From: an uncultured Gammaproteobacteria bacterium
GTDB lineage: Bacteria > Pseudomonadota > Gammaproteobacteria > Halothiobacillales > Halothiobacillaceae
Direction: 5' to 3'
Length of the DNA stretch: 15,750 nucleotides
NCBI GenBank assembly: GCA_938004235.1
Contig: CALKWL010000012.1
Location: forward strand, 1-15,750
Within the stretch, counting starts at the first letter, position 1. Each line of letters opens with the position of its first letter. The notes beneath the pieces are model-generated. The model ran no database searches and was not told the origin of the DNA. It was given only the letters and a program-made list of their open reading frames with translations. Shown in pieces: positions 6,675 through 14,155 of this stretch. The position numbers and the translations under genes are program-made.

Positions 6675-7616
6675 TCATGCAGGCAACGCTTGGGCGTGGC
6701 GCGTGTGGCTCGCCAGCAGGCGGGCGAAGGCATCCGGATCCTTGGTGTGAGTCAGCTCGCCTGAACGTGGGAAATGCAGGTCAAGCAGGCGCGAAAGCCA
6801 GAAGCGCAACGCCGCTGCGCGCAGCATCATCGGCCAGGCGGCGCGTTCGGCAGCGCTGAACGGGCGGACGGCGGCGTAGGATTCAAGCAGCGCCTGGCAG
6901 CGCGCGTCATCCAGTTCGCGCGCCTCGGTCACGCACCAGTCGTTGACGGTGACGGCCACATCGAAGAGCAGGGCGTCGGTGCAGGCGTAGTACAGGTCGA
7001 TGATGCCGCTCAGGGTTTCGCCTTCAAACAGGGCGTTGTCGCGGAACAGGTCGGCGTGGATGATGCCGCGCGGCAGGGCGTCAAAGCGGTGACTGAACTG
7101 GAAGTTGATCTCGGCATCCAGGCGCACGGCAGACGCCTTATCCAGGTGATCGTGCACGCGCGCGGCAGCCTCGCGCCACCAGTGCGGGCCGCGCGGGTTG
7201 CTGCGCTCTGCGGGGTAGCTTTGTCCGGCTAGGTGAAACTGTGCCAGTGCGTGACCAATCGCCGCGCAGTGGGGCGGTTCGGGGTGATCGAGTGTTCGTC
7301 CGTTCAGGCGTTGCACCAGGGCGGCGGGCTTGCCGCACAGGGTGTCGAGGTACTCGCCCTGGCTGTTGGCGAGCGGGTGGGCGGTGGGCACGCCCTGTTC
7401 AGCCTGGTGCGCCATGAGCCTGAGAAAAAATGGCAGTTCATCGGTGCCCAGTTGTTCAAACAGGGTCAGGACAAAGCGATTTTTGGCCGTGGTGACGAAA
7501 TAATTGGTGTTTTCGATGCCAGCGCTGATGCCGACAAACTCGATGAGCTCGCCAGCGTTAAATGTTTGCAGAAAGGCTTCGAGCTGTGGGCGCTCGACGC
7601 GAGTGTAAACCGACAT
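6675..7616 (-). CDS. thrB: Homoserine kinase, aminoglycoside-phosphotransferase-like type
   Basis: A 313-residue enzyme phosphorylating L-homoserine in threonine biosynthesis. It is of the APH/choline-kinase fold used by pseudomonads and relatives, not the GHMP type of E. coli. The N-terminus MSVYTRVERPQLEAFL and the block GIENTNYFVTT are typical. The catalytic loop is HADLFRDN at 187-194 (Asp189, Asn194), followed by the metal-binding IIDLYYACTDALLFDVA. ATG 7616 has AGG about 9 bases upstream. The length matches the family. dusB follows after 16 bases. The 216-base palindrome-rich gap upstream may separate it from the DUF2782 gene or contain its promoter. Confidence 0.94.
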   Translation of the reverse strand: MSVYTRVERPQLEAFLQTFNAGELIEFVGISAGIENTNYFVTTAKNRFVLTLFEQLGTDELPFFLRLMAHQAEQGVPTAHPLANSQGEYLDTLCGKPAALVQRLNGRTLDHPEPPHCAAIGHALAQFHLAGQSYPAERSNPRGPHWWREAAARVHDHLDKASAVRLDAEINFQFSHRFDALPRGIIHADLFRDNALFEGETLSGIIDLYYACTDALLFDVAVTVNDWCVTEARELDDARCQALLESYAAVRPFSAAERAAWPMMLRAAALRFWLSRLLDLHFPRSGELTHTKDPDAFARLLASHTRHAQALPA

Positions 7617-7832
7617 AAAAAGCCTGTGTGATGCGATGGGAATGGATTACCAGAGTGCTGAAAAACTCATCCATGAGTTTTTCAGCCCTACCGAATCCGG
7701 TGGGCTTGCGCCAGCTTCGCGTTCACGCCCGGATTCGGTAGCGACCAATCAATCACTTGCGTGATAGATTGGCGTGCAGGACATCCATGTCCAGCCATAA
7801 CAGGCTGCTGAAATGAGTATTTCAGTAGCCTG
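7617..7832. other. Palindrome-packed intergenic region between the DUF2782 gene and thrB
   Basis: The 216-base gap carries five consecutive inverted repeats. (1) GCTGAAAAACTCAT and its mirror, 7657-7670/7673-7686, perfect. (2) CTACCGAATCCGG and its mirror, 7688-7700/7729-7741, perfect. (3) CCAATCAATCAC/GTGATAGATTGG, 7745-7756/7761-7772, one mismatch. (4) GGACAT/ATGTCC, 7779-7784/7787-7792. (5) 17-base arms 7798-7814/7819-7835 with one G-T pair; the right arm includes the DUF2782 stop codon. Hairpin 5 has no U-tract on either strand, so it is not a classical terminator. No tRNA or ORF was recognised. Confidence 0.8.
7657..7792. repeat. Dispersed modular palindromic element, copy A
   Basis: This is the better-preserved copy of the element also seen at 4445-4570. 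The shared landmarks are an AAAACTC hairpin at the left, then TCAATCAC, GATTGGCGTGC and CCATGTCC at the right. Copy A additionally has a perfect 13-base-arm hairpin (7688-7741) where copy B has unrelated, less symmetric sequence. Both copies are intergenic. The element has no coding capacity. Confidence 0.65.
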
Positions 7833-8213
7833 TTACCAGCGGAATAAGACCCAGCGCGGCGTGGGCGGCGGATTGCTTGGGCTGTTGACGCGGGTTTCCA
7901 GGGTGCCGTCGCCGTCGTTATCCACCATGTAGTAGGGCGGCAGACCGCCGCGCGGGGTGACGCGAATCATGTAGGGGCGGCCTTGGCTGCGGAATTCTTC
8001 GATGGTCTGGGTCGGCTCTTCGCGAATATTGACTTCCGGTTCGGGGATGTCGGTCTGCGGCGCGGCGAGTGCAGGTTCAGCACGGTTCGCGCCGTCTTGA
8101 GCTGTTGCTTTGCCTGAGGCGGGCGGCGGGGCGTCATCCATGGCGCAGACGCTATTGCCGGACAGGGTGAGCATGATGAGTGCAAAGGAAAGGGCGAGAG
8201 GGGGGCGCAACAT
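7833..8213 (-). CDS. DUF2782 family exported protein
   Basis: A 126-residue protein with a signal peptide (residues 1-24, ending SVCA) and a proline/alanine-rich linker. The C-terminal domain PEVNIREEPTQTIEEFRSQ ... YMIRVTPRGGLPPYYMVDNDGDG ... WVLFRW is characteristic of DUF2782, a small periplasmic family commonly found beside homoserine kinase and polA. The function is unknown. ATG 8213 lies 2 bases after the LOG gene stop and has GGAG about 9 bases upstream inside that gene, so the two are probably coupled. Its stop codon lies in the arm of a large hairpin. Confidence 0.88.
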   Translation of the reverse strand: MLRPPLALSFALIMLTLSGNSVCAMDDAPPPASGKATAQDGANRAEPALAAPQTDIPEPEVNIREEPTQTIEEFRSQGRPYMIRVTPRGGLPPYYMVDNDGDGTLETRVNSPSNPPPTPRWVLFRW

Positions 8214-8215
8214 GA

Positions 8216-8938
8216 TTAAAGCTCCAGCAACATGCGTTGCTCTTCGGGTGAGGGGGCGACACTGCGGTTTTGATAAAAAGCAAAAATAGCATCAAGCACG
8301 GCTTGCGCATCATCGACGATCTGAAATAGTTCCAGATCGTCGGCGTTGATCGCGCCATGTCCGAGCAGGGCATGACGGAACCAGGCCACCAGGCCGTCCC
8401 AGAACGGGCTGCCAACCAGGATAATGGGGATGCGGCGCGATTTGCCGGTCTGGATCAGGGTCAAAATTTCCGCCAGCTCATCCAGCGTGCCAAAGCCGCC
8501 GGGCAGTACGACGTACGCCGAGGCGTATTTGACAAACATGACTTTGCGCGAGAAAAAGTGCTGAAAATGCAGTGAAATGTCCTGAAAACGGTTGTCGTGC
8601 TGCTCGTGGGGCAGCTTGATGTTCAGGCCGACGCTGGGTGCACGCCCGGCCTTCGCGCCCTTGTTGGCAGCCTCCATAATGCCCGGTCCGCCACCGCTGA
8701 CCACGGCAAAGCCTGCGTCGGAAAGCTTGCGTGCGATGTCCACAGTGAGCGCATAGTAAGCGTTGTCTTCCTTGAAGCGTGCTGAGCCGAAAATGCTGAC
8801 GGAGGGTTCGATGCTGGAGAGGGTTTCAAAGCCGTTGACGAATTCAGCCATGATCTGAAACACCTTCCAGGATTCACGCGCCAGGGCGTTGGAGTCTTTG
8901 GGCGGGCGCGGGATGCGCGGTGAGCTGGAGTTCGGCAT
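8216..8938 (-). CDS. LOG family protein (TIGR00730-type nucleotide 5'-monophosphate phosphoribohydrolase)
   Basis: A 240-residue cytosolic Rossmann-fold enzyme predicted to hydrolyse the N-glycosidic bond of cytokinin riboside monophosphate or related purine/pyrimidine nucleotides. Motifs seen are SGGGPGIMEAANKG (81-94), FSRKVMFVKYA (129-139, with the conserved Arg131) and PGGFGTLDE (146-154). The start chosen is ATG 8938 (MPNSSSPRIPRPPKD), since conservation appears to begin around ARESWKVFQIMAEF. An upstream in-frame ATG at 8977 and a TTG at 8986 are alternatives; none has a strong ribosome binding site. It is divergent from polA. The LOG name rests on motifs, and the substrate is not known. 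Confidence 0.88.
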   Translation of the reverse strand: MPNSSSPRIPRPPKDSNALARESWKVFQIMAEFVNGFETLSSIEPSVSIFGSARFKEDNAYYALTVDIARKLSDAGFAVVSGGGPGIMEAANKGAKAGRAPSVGLNIKLPHEQHDNRFQDISLHFQHFFSRKVMFVKYASAYVVLPGGFGTLDELAEILTLIQTGKSRRIPIILVGSPFWDGLVAWFRHALLGHGAINADDLELFQIVDDAQAVLDAIFAFYQNRSVAPSPEEQRMLLEL

Positions 8939-9009
8939 GGGCGCGATGGCAAAAAAGAAGTCGCAAGAAGGTAACATGCGACTCAAATTGTCGAAAGGTT
9001 GCTTTATCT
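8939..9009. promoter_or_regulatory. Divergent control region between the LOG gene and polA
   Basis: Only 71 bases separate the two divergent starts, so promoters for both should lie here or extend into the LOG coding start. GAAAGG at 8993-8998 is a possible polA ribosome binding site, 11 bases before its ATG. I could not pick convincing -35/-10 pairs. Confidence 0.4.
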
Positions 9010-11784
9010 ATGTCTCATGTTAAACCCGCCCTGCTTTTGGTGGATGGCTCGTCGTATCTGTTTCGCGCCTTTCACGCGCTGCCGCCGCTGACCACCCGTG
9101 AGGGCACGCCGACCGGGGCGCTGCATGGCGTGCTGGCTATGATCCAGAAACAGATGCTGGAGGAGCGCCCAAGCCATGTGGCGGTGATCTTCGATGCGCC
9201 CGGCAGGACGTTTCGAGATGAACTGTTCGTGGATTACAAGGCGCATCGTCCGCCCATGCCGGATGAGTTGCGCGTGCAGATTGCGCCGCTGCATCAGGCG
9301 ATTGCCGCCATGGGGCTGCCCCTGCTGATTATTGAGGGCGTGGAGGCCGATGACGTCATCGCCACCTTGACCCATCAGGCGCAAGCTCGTGGAATGTCGG
9401 TGCTCATTTCAACCGGTGACAAGGATCTGGCGCAGCTCTCTGCGCCGGGGGTAACCCTGATTGATACGATGAAAAATACGCGCCTTGACCCCGCTGGCGT
9501 GGCAGAAAAATTCGGCGTGCCGCCTGAGCGCATCGTGGATTATCTGACGCTCGTGGGCGATGCCAGTGACAACGTGCCGGGGGTCAAGGGCTGCGGGCCG
9601 AAGACGGCATTGAAGTGGTTGCAGGAATACGGTTCACTTGATGGGGTGATGGCAGCGGCTCCCGACATGAAGGGCAAGGCGGGTGAGAATCTGCGTGAGG
9701 CATTGGCGCATTTGCCGCTCTCGCGTGTGTTGGTGACAGTGAAGACGGATGTAGTCTTGCCGCTGGATTTAGATGCTTTGACAGCGCAGCCTCCGGATTT
9801 GCCTGCCTTGATTGCACTGGCGGAAACGTATGAATTGCAGCGGCATCTCAAGACTTGGCAGGCTCAGCAGGCTTCTTTTGTAGGTGCGAATTCATTCGCA
9901 CAGCAGCCCAGCGCGTCAATATCCGAGCCATTGAGTGCGAATCAATTCGCACCTACAACACCCCTGCCATCTTCCGCTTTGGATTATCAAGCCATTCTGG
10001 ACGAAGCGACCTTGTCTAACTGGCTCCAACGCATTGAAGCTGCCGAATTGACGGCCTTTGATACCGAAACCACCAGTCTTGACCCCATGCAGGCGGAAAT
10101 CGTAGGTATTTCCTTGTCTGTGCAGGCGTGCGAAGCGGTTTATATCCCGCTAACGCACAGTTATCCCGGCGCACCCGAGCAACTGGATCGGGATGCTGTG
10201 CTGGCGCGCCTGCGCCCTTGGCTTGAGGGCGAGCAATACGCCAAGGTCGGACAAAACCTGAAGTACGATGCCCATGTGCTGGCGAATCATGGCATCACTT
10301 TGCGCGGCATTGCGCACGACACCCTGCTGGAGTCCTACATTCTGGACGCAGGACAGAATCGGCATGATCTGGACACTCTGGCACGTCGTCATCTTGACCA
10401 CGAAAACATCACGTTTGAACAGGTGGCGGGCAAAGGGGCGAAGCAGATTCCCTTTGCCGCCGTAAGCATCGAAAGCGCAACCAAGTACGCTGCCGAAGAT
10501 GCCGATATCGCGCTGCGCCTGCATCAGGTGCTCTGGCCGCGTATGCAGGCCATGACGGGTTTGCGCACAGTGTACGAGACCATTGAAATGCCCTTGTTGC
10601 CGGTATTGATGCGCATCGAGCGTCACGGGGTGCAGATTGATGTGCCCTTGCTCAGGCGGGTCAGTCACGAGTTGTCCATGCGCATGATGGCGCTGGAAAA
10701 GCAGGCGCATGAACTGGCAGGAGGCGCATTTAATTTGGCTTCGCCCAAGCAGTTGCAGGAGATTCTGTTCGAGCGCTTGGGGCTGCCAGTGTTGAATAAA
10801 ACCCCCACCGGCCAGCCGTCCACCAATGAGGAGGTGCTGGAGCAGCTTGCCGAGCAGCATGAATTGCCGCGCGTGATTCTTGAGCACCGTATGCTGACCA
10901 AGCTCAAGAGCACCTATGCTGACAAGCTGCCGCAGGCGATCAATCCGCATACCGGGCGGGTGCATACCATGTATCAGCAGGCTGTGGCTTCGACTGGACG
11001 CATATCGTCCACCGAGCCTAATTTGCAAAACATCCCGGCGCGTAGCGAAGAAGGACGTCGCATTCGCCAGGCGTTTACCGCACCCGAGGGGCAGGTCATT
11101 CTTTCCGCCGACTATTCGCAGATCGAGTTGCGCATTATGGCGCATTTGTCACAGGATGCCGGTTTGCTCAAGGCGTTTGCCGAGGGGCGCGATATTCACC
11201 GTGCCACTGCCGCCGAGGTCTTTGGCGTGACGCTGGATGCGGTGACAGATCTGCAACGCCGCGCGGCCAAGGCGATCAATTTTGGCCTGATTTATGGCAT
11301 GTCGGCCTTTGGGCTGGCAAGGCAATTGACGATTCCGCGCGCCGAGGCGCAAGCCTATGTCGATTTATATTTCGCGCGTTACCCCGGCGTGCGTCGCTAC
11401 ATGGACGAAGCGCGAGCCAAGGCACGCGAACTGGGCTATGCCGAAACGATGTTCGGGCGGCGTTTGTCATTGCCGGACATCAAGGCGCGTGATGCGCGTC
11501 GTCGCCAGCAGGCCGAGCGGATTGCCATCAATGCGCCGATGCAGGGTACGGCAGCAGACATCATCAAACGCGCCATGATTGACATCGACCGCTGGTTGCA
11601 CACGAGCGGCTTTCCAGCGCGCATGGTGATGCAGGTGCACGATGAACTGGTGTTTGAAACACCCGCCGAACACGCGGCTACATTGGCTGATGTTGTGAAG
11701 CAGCGCATGGCATCCGCCGCACAACTGGCCGTGCCCCTGGTGGTTGGGGTGGGTGTCGGAAAAAATTGGGACGAAGCGCATTGA
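9010..11784 (+). CDS. polA: DNA polymerase I
   Basis: A 924-residue repair and Okazaki-fragment-processing polymerase, close in length to E. coli PolA (928). The 5'-3' exonuclease covers residues 1 to about 285 (LLVDGSSYLFRAFHA, FDAPGRTFRDEL, EGVEADDVIATL, STGDKDLAQL, GDASDNVPGVKG). The 3'-5' exonuclease (about 325-515) is intact: D351 and E353 in FDTETTSLD, D420 in NLKYD, Y493 and D497 in YAAEDAD. The polymerase domain has motif A DYSQIELR (D701), motif B RRAAKAINFGLIYG (R750, K754, F758, Y762) and motif C QVHDELVFE (D878). ATG 9010 fits the family N-terminus. The linker at residues 290-317 is encoded by two inverted REP-like sequences. Confidence 0.97.
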   Translation: MSHVKPALLLVDGSSYLFRAFHALPPLTTREGTPTGALHGVLAMIQKQMLEERPSHVAVIFDAPGRTFRDELFVDYKAHRPPMPDELRVQIAPLHQAIAAMGLPLLIIEGVEADDVIATLTHQAQARGMSVLISTGDKDLAQLSAPGVTLIDTMKNTRLDPAGVAEKFGVPPERIVDYLTLVGDASDNVPGVKGCGPKTALKWLQEYGSLDGVMAAAPDMKGKAGENLREALAHLPLSRVLVTVKTDVVLPLDLDALTAQPPDLPALIALAETYELQRHLKTWQAQQASFVGANSFAQQPSASISEPLSANQFAPTTPLPSSALDYQAILDEATLSNWLQRIEAAELTAFDTETTSLDPMQAEIVGISLSVQACEAVYIPLTHSYPGAPEQLDRDAVLARLRPWLEGEQYAKVGQNLKYDAHVLANHGITLRGIAHDTLLESYILDAGQNRHDLDTLARRHLDHENITFEQVAGKGAKQIPFAAVSIESATKYAAEDADIALRLHQVLWPRMQAMTGLRTVYETIEMPLLPVLMRIERHGVQIDVPLLRRVSHELSMRMMALEKQAHELAGGAFNLASPKQLQEILFERLGLPVLNKTPTGQPSTNEEVLEQLAEQHELPRVILEHRMLTKLKSTYADKLPQAINPHTGRVHTMYQQAVASTGRISSTEPNLQNIPARSEEGRRIRQAFTAPEGQVILSADYSQIELRIMAHLSQDAGLLKAFAEGRDIHRATAAEVFGVTLDAVTDLQRRAAKAINFGLIYGMSAFGLARQLTIPRAEAQAYVDLYFARYPGVRRYMDEARAKARELGYAETMFGRRLSLPDIKARDARRRQQAERIAINAPMQGTAADIIKRAMIDIDRWLHTSGFPARMVMQVHDELVFETPAEHAATLADVVKQRMASAAQLAVPLVVGVGVGKNWDEAH
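9878..9958. repeat. Inverted pair of REP-like palindromes inside polA
   Basis: Two 24-base copies lie in opposite orientation at 9878-9901 and 9935-9958, 33 bases apart, and differ at one central base. Each contains a perfect hairpin: GTGCGAAT-TC-ATTCGCAC in the left copy and GTGCGAAT-CA-ATTCGCAC in the right. Each is preceded by GTAG on its own strand, the tetranucleotide typical of REP sequences. The pair has the form of a BIME. Its 81-base length is a multiple of three, so the polA frame is kept; it encodes about VGANSFAQQ ... SANQFAPT in the exonuclease-polymerase linker. Confidence 0.88.
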
Positions 11785-11809
11785 ACTTTGGCGCCTGTGC
11801 GCTTACTAA
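11781..11809 (+). promoter_or_regulatory. Possible promoter at the end of polA
   Basis: TTGAAC (11781-11786) and TACTAA (11804-11809) are separated by 17 bases. The -35 matches consensus at four of six positions, the -10 at only three. If used, transcription would begin near 11816 and run to the terminator at 11875-11898, giving a transcript of about 80 bases. Confidence 0.3.
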
Positions 11810-11815
11810 TGGCTT

Positions 11816-11898
11816 AACCCTGTGTTGGGGGGGACGCCAAATCGCAGGAACGCGATGCCCGTGAACATTTATTTAAGCGCCATAAGGCGCTTTTTTTT
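11816..11898 (+). ncRNA. Candidate small RNA downstream of polA
   Basis: The 90 bases between the polA stop and its terminator are non-coding and structured. There is a G-rich segment (TTGGGGGGGACGCCAA, with TTGG/CCAA ends) and a perfect ATCGC-AGGAAC-GCGAT hairpin (11841-11856). An unpaired A/U-rich stretch (GTGAACATTTATTT) follows, then an intrinsic terminator with eight Us. This layout is what Hfq-dependent small RNAs show, and enteric spf (Spot 42) occupies the same position after polA. I see no clear sequence similarity to Spot 42. The alternative is that this is just the polA 3' untranslated region. Confidence 0.35.
11875..11898 (+). terminator. Rho-independent terminator downstream of polA
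   Basis: The perfect stem AAGCGCC/GGCGCTT (11875-11881 and 11886-11892) with loop ATAA runs into eight consecutive Ts (11891-11898). This is a textbook plus-strand intrinsic terminator. It lies 90 bases after the polA stop. Confidence 0.95.
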
Positions 11899-11911
11899 GT
11901 GGCCGACTCGT

Positions 11912-12006
11912 CTAGGAGTCTGTCGGTCTTTAGGGAAATCGGCTGCAAATCCGTCTGGACGAGGGCAGATTTTCGCTGCGACTCCTAAAGTCCGATAAGC
12001 TCCTAG
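11912..12006. repeat. MITE-like inverted repeat between polA and the GGDEF-EAL gene
   Basis: Terminal arms of 23 bases lie at 11912-11934 (starts CTAGGAGTCTGTCGG) and 11984-12006 (ends CCGATAAGCTCCTAG). They match at 19 of 23 positions and enclose about 49 bases without coding capacity. CTAG is present at both outer edges and could be a target duplication, although it is also part of the symmetry. The start GGAGTCTGTCGG resembles the GAGCCTGTCCG start of repeat R at 4597. It may also help end minus-strand transcription of the GGDEF-EAL gene, which stops at 12023. Confidence 0.65.
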
Positions 12007-12022
12007 TCCGTTCGACGAGCTG

Positions 12023-14155
12023 CTAAATTTCGAATTTAGGAAGCTGTCCGTGAATCAGGCGCGCATCCCAGTCAATCGCCGCCTGTGGGCGGTCGAAGTA
12101 ATAACCTTGCAGCAGGGCGTGCGGATTGCGCGAGCGGATAAAGCGCGCTTGTTCGACGGTTTCCACACCTTCAACCACCGCATGCAGTTGCAATCCGTGA
12201 GTCAGCGCCAGCATGGCGTCCAGCACCTTGACGGCATCCGGATCGTCCGGAATGCGGTTGCGGACAAAGCTCTGGTCAATCTTGAGTTTGTCAATCGGTA
12301 GCTCAGTGAGCATACCCAGGGTGGATTGGCCAGTGCCGAAGTCGTCAATGGCGATCAGGAAGCCGTGCATGACCAGTTGCTGGATGCGTTCACGCACAAA
12401 ATCCAGGCCGCCGACCAGACCGCCTTCCGTGATTTCAAGCACCAGGGCGCTGGGGGGGACGTTTTGACTGCGCGCGGCTTCACGCAGTTTGCTGACCAGG
12501 TCATCGCGCAGTAAATGCCTGGGACTCAGGTTGATCGACATAAACAGATCCCGCTGGGTTGCCCGGCGCCACATGGCTAGGTGCGGCATGGCTTCAACGA
12601 AAATCCACTCGGTAATACGTTCGATCATGCCGATTTCTTCGGCGATTGGGATAAATACGGCGGGGGAAACTGGACGTGAGCCATCGCGCTTCCAGCGCAA
12701 CAGACACTCGAAACCTTTGAGCTCAGCGGAGCCTGCTTCGACCAGGGGCTGCATGAAGACCTCGAATTCCTTTTTCTCCAGGGCCTTGCGCAGCCCTTGT
12801 TCAATATCAAAGCGCAACGCAGCTTCTTGGCTGAGTGCCGAAGTGTAAATCAGGGCGCGGTCACGCCCGGCGCGCTTGGCGCCGTGCAGCGCCATATCGG
12901 CGGCCTGCATCAGCGCGTCGCTGTTCCCACCGTCGCGCGGCGCAATGGCGACGCCCAGGCTGGCGGTGACCTTCATGTGCATTTCGCCCTCGTCGAGCGG
13001 CACCGGCTGACGTAAAACATTCAATACTTTCTCGCCAAGGCTGGGCACCATGGCGCCGGCGCGAGCAGGGTCGTAGCTGACCGGCAACACGATGGCGAAC
13101 TCATCGCCGGACAGGCGCGCGAACACGTCGTTTTCGCGCAGAATAGCGCGCACCCGCTTGGTGAGCGTGCGCAGCACCTGATCTCCCATGGCGTGTCCCA
13201 AGGTATCGTTAATGGTTTTCAGGCGATCCACGCCAAAATGCAGCAGGATAAGCGAGTGCTCGGCGCCCATGCCGGCTAGGGCGGCATTGAAGCGTTGCAT
13301 GAAGCTGTTGCGGTTAAGCAGTCCGGTTAGGGGGTCATACTGCGTGAGCTGGTTCAGGGTTTGTTCTGCTTTTTTCTGCTCGCTGATGTCCTGTACGATG
13401 CACAGAACCTGTTTGATGCGCTTTTGCTCATCGAAGATGGCGTGCGCAAAGAACGAGGTGCTCGCCAGGCTGCTGTCGGCTCGAATCAGGGATGCGTTTC
13501 CCTGCCAGTGACCATCGCATACCAGAGCGCCCATGATGCGCTGATAAAGCTCGGCCTGATCGGGTAGAAGCGTTTCCTGCCAGTTGCGCCCGACCGATAG
13601 CGCCTCGGTATGACCCAGCAAGCGGGTAAAGCCTGGGTTGACCGAGGTGATGGTTCCCTGGGGCGTGCAAAAATAAACCCCGACGTTGATCTCCGTAAAC
13701 AATGCCTCGGTAAGCTGGTGAGCTTCTTCCACAGCGTGACGTGCGGCGGTTTCGAGCTCCAGCTGGCGGCGCGTTTCATTGCAATTTTGCGTCATGGCAT
13801 CCTTGCTGCGAATGGCGGAGCGAAAACGCTTCAGCACACTCGACAAATGGCCCAGTTCGCCCTTGTTGTCCTGCCAGGGCAAGGCCAACTCTTCATCGGG
13901 CTTGAGTGCGATCGTATTGAGGGCGGAGCCCAGACGGCGAAATCGTCCCGCCCAAAACAAAGTCTGAACGGCCAGTAAGACGGCTTCAAAGAGCACGAAG
14001 GCCAGCACCAGGTTGGGGGTGCTAAGCCAGGTTGCGCGGACTTCATTCGGGACGAGGATACCCGCCCCCCACACGGCCAGCGCAAAGAAAACCACAAGCC
14101 ACAACTGAGGAAGCATCAGTTGAACCAGGGTTAGTCGGCTCAGTTTGTCAGACAT
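12023..14155 (-). CDS. Membrane-bound PAS-GGDEF-EAL protein, predicted c-di-GMP phosphodiesterase
   Basis: A 710-residue cyclic-di-GMP signalling protein. Two transmembrane helices (about 11-35 and 47-68) are followed by a linker/coiled coil, a PAS domain (about 145-262), GGDEF (about 270-440) and EAL (about 448-700). The GGDEF motif reads SGDEF (349-353), and the first metal-binding Asp of the usual DxD-FK block is Gly308 (FGVDRLK), so cyclase activity is doubtful. An I-site RxxD (R340-D343) is present. The EAL motif reads ECL (483-485) but keeps its Glu. NLSP, EITEG, DDFGTG (604-609), KID with K625, E662 and QGYY are all present, so hydrolysis of c-di-GMP is plausible. ATG 14155 (MSDKLSRL) was chosen; a GTG at 14200 would add 15 residues. 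The stop codon lies in the palindrome CTAAATT-TCG-AATTTAG. Confidence 0.92.
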   Translation of the reverse strand: MSDKLSRLTLVQLMLPQLWLVVFFALAVWGAGILVPNEVRATWLSTPNLVLAFVLFEAVLLAVQTLFWAGRFRRLGSALNTIALKPDEELALPWQDNKGELGHLSSVLKRFRSAIRSKDAMTQNCNETRRQLELETAARHAVEEAHQLTEALFTEINVGVYFCTPQGTITSVNPGFTRLLGHTEALSVGRNWQETLLPDQAELYQRIMGALVCDGHWQGNASLIRADSSLASTSFFAHAIFDEQKRIKQVLCIVQDISEQKKAEQTLNQLTQYDPLTGLLNRNSFMQRFNAALAGMGAEHSLILLHFGVDRLKTINDTLGHAMGDQVLRTLTKRVRAILRENDVFARLSGDEFAIVLPVSYDPARAGAMVPSLGEKVLNVLRQPVPLDEGEMHMKVTASLGVAIAPRDGGNSDALMQAADMALHGAKRAGRDRALIYTSALSQEAALRFDIEQGLRKALEKKEFEVFMQPLVEAGSAELKGFECLLRWKRDGSRPVSPAVFIPIAEEIGMIERITEWIFVEAMPHLAMWRRATQRDLFMSINLSPRHLLRDDLVSKLREAARSQNVPPSALVLEITEGGLVGGLDFVRERIQQLVMHGFLIAIDDFGTGQSTLGMLTELPIDKLKIDQSFVRNRIPDDPDAVKVLDAMLALTHGLQLHAVVEGVETVEQARFIRSRNPHALLQGYYFDRPQAAIDWDARLIHGQLPKFEI

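Noticed and set aside
7657..7835. CRISPR array or tRNA cluster
   Set aside because: The palindromes differ from each other, there is no repeat-spacer periodicity, and no tRNA cloverleaf or anticodon arm can be drawn.
7798..7835. Intrinsic terminator for the DUF2782 gene
   Set aside because: The stem is long, but the stop codon lies in its arm and neither strand has a U-tract, so I list it as a palindrome only.
10150..11145. 331-codon minus-strand frame
   Set aside because: It is antisense to polA and only open because of GC-rich codon bias.
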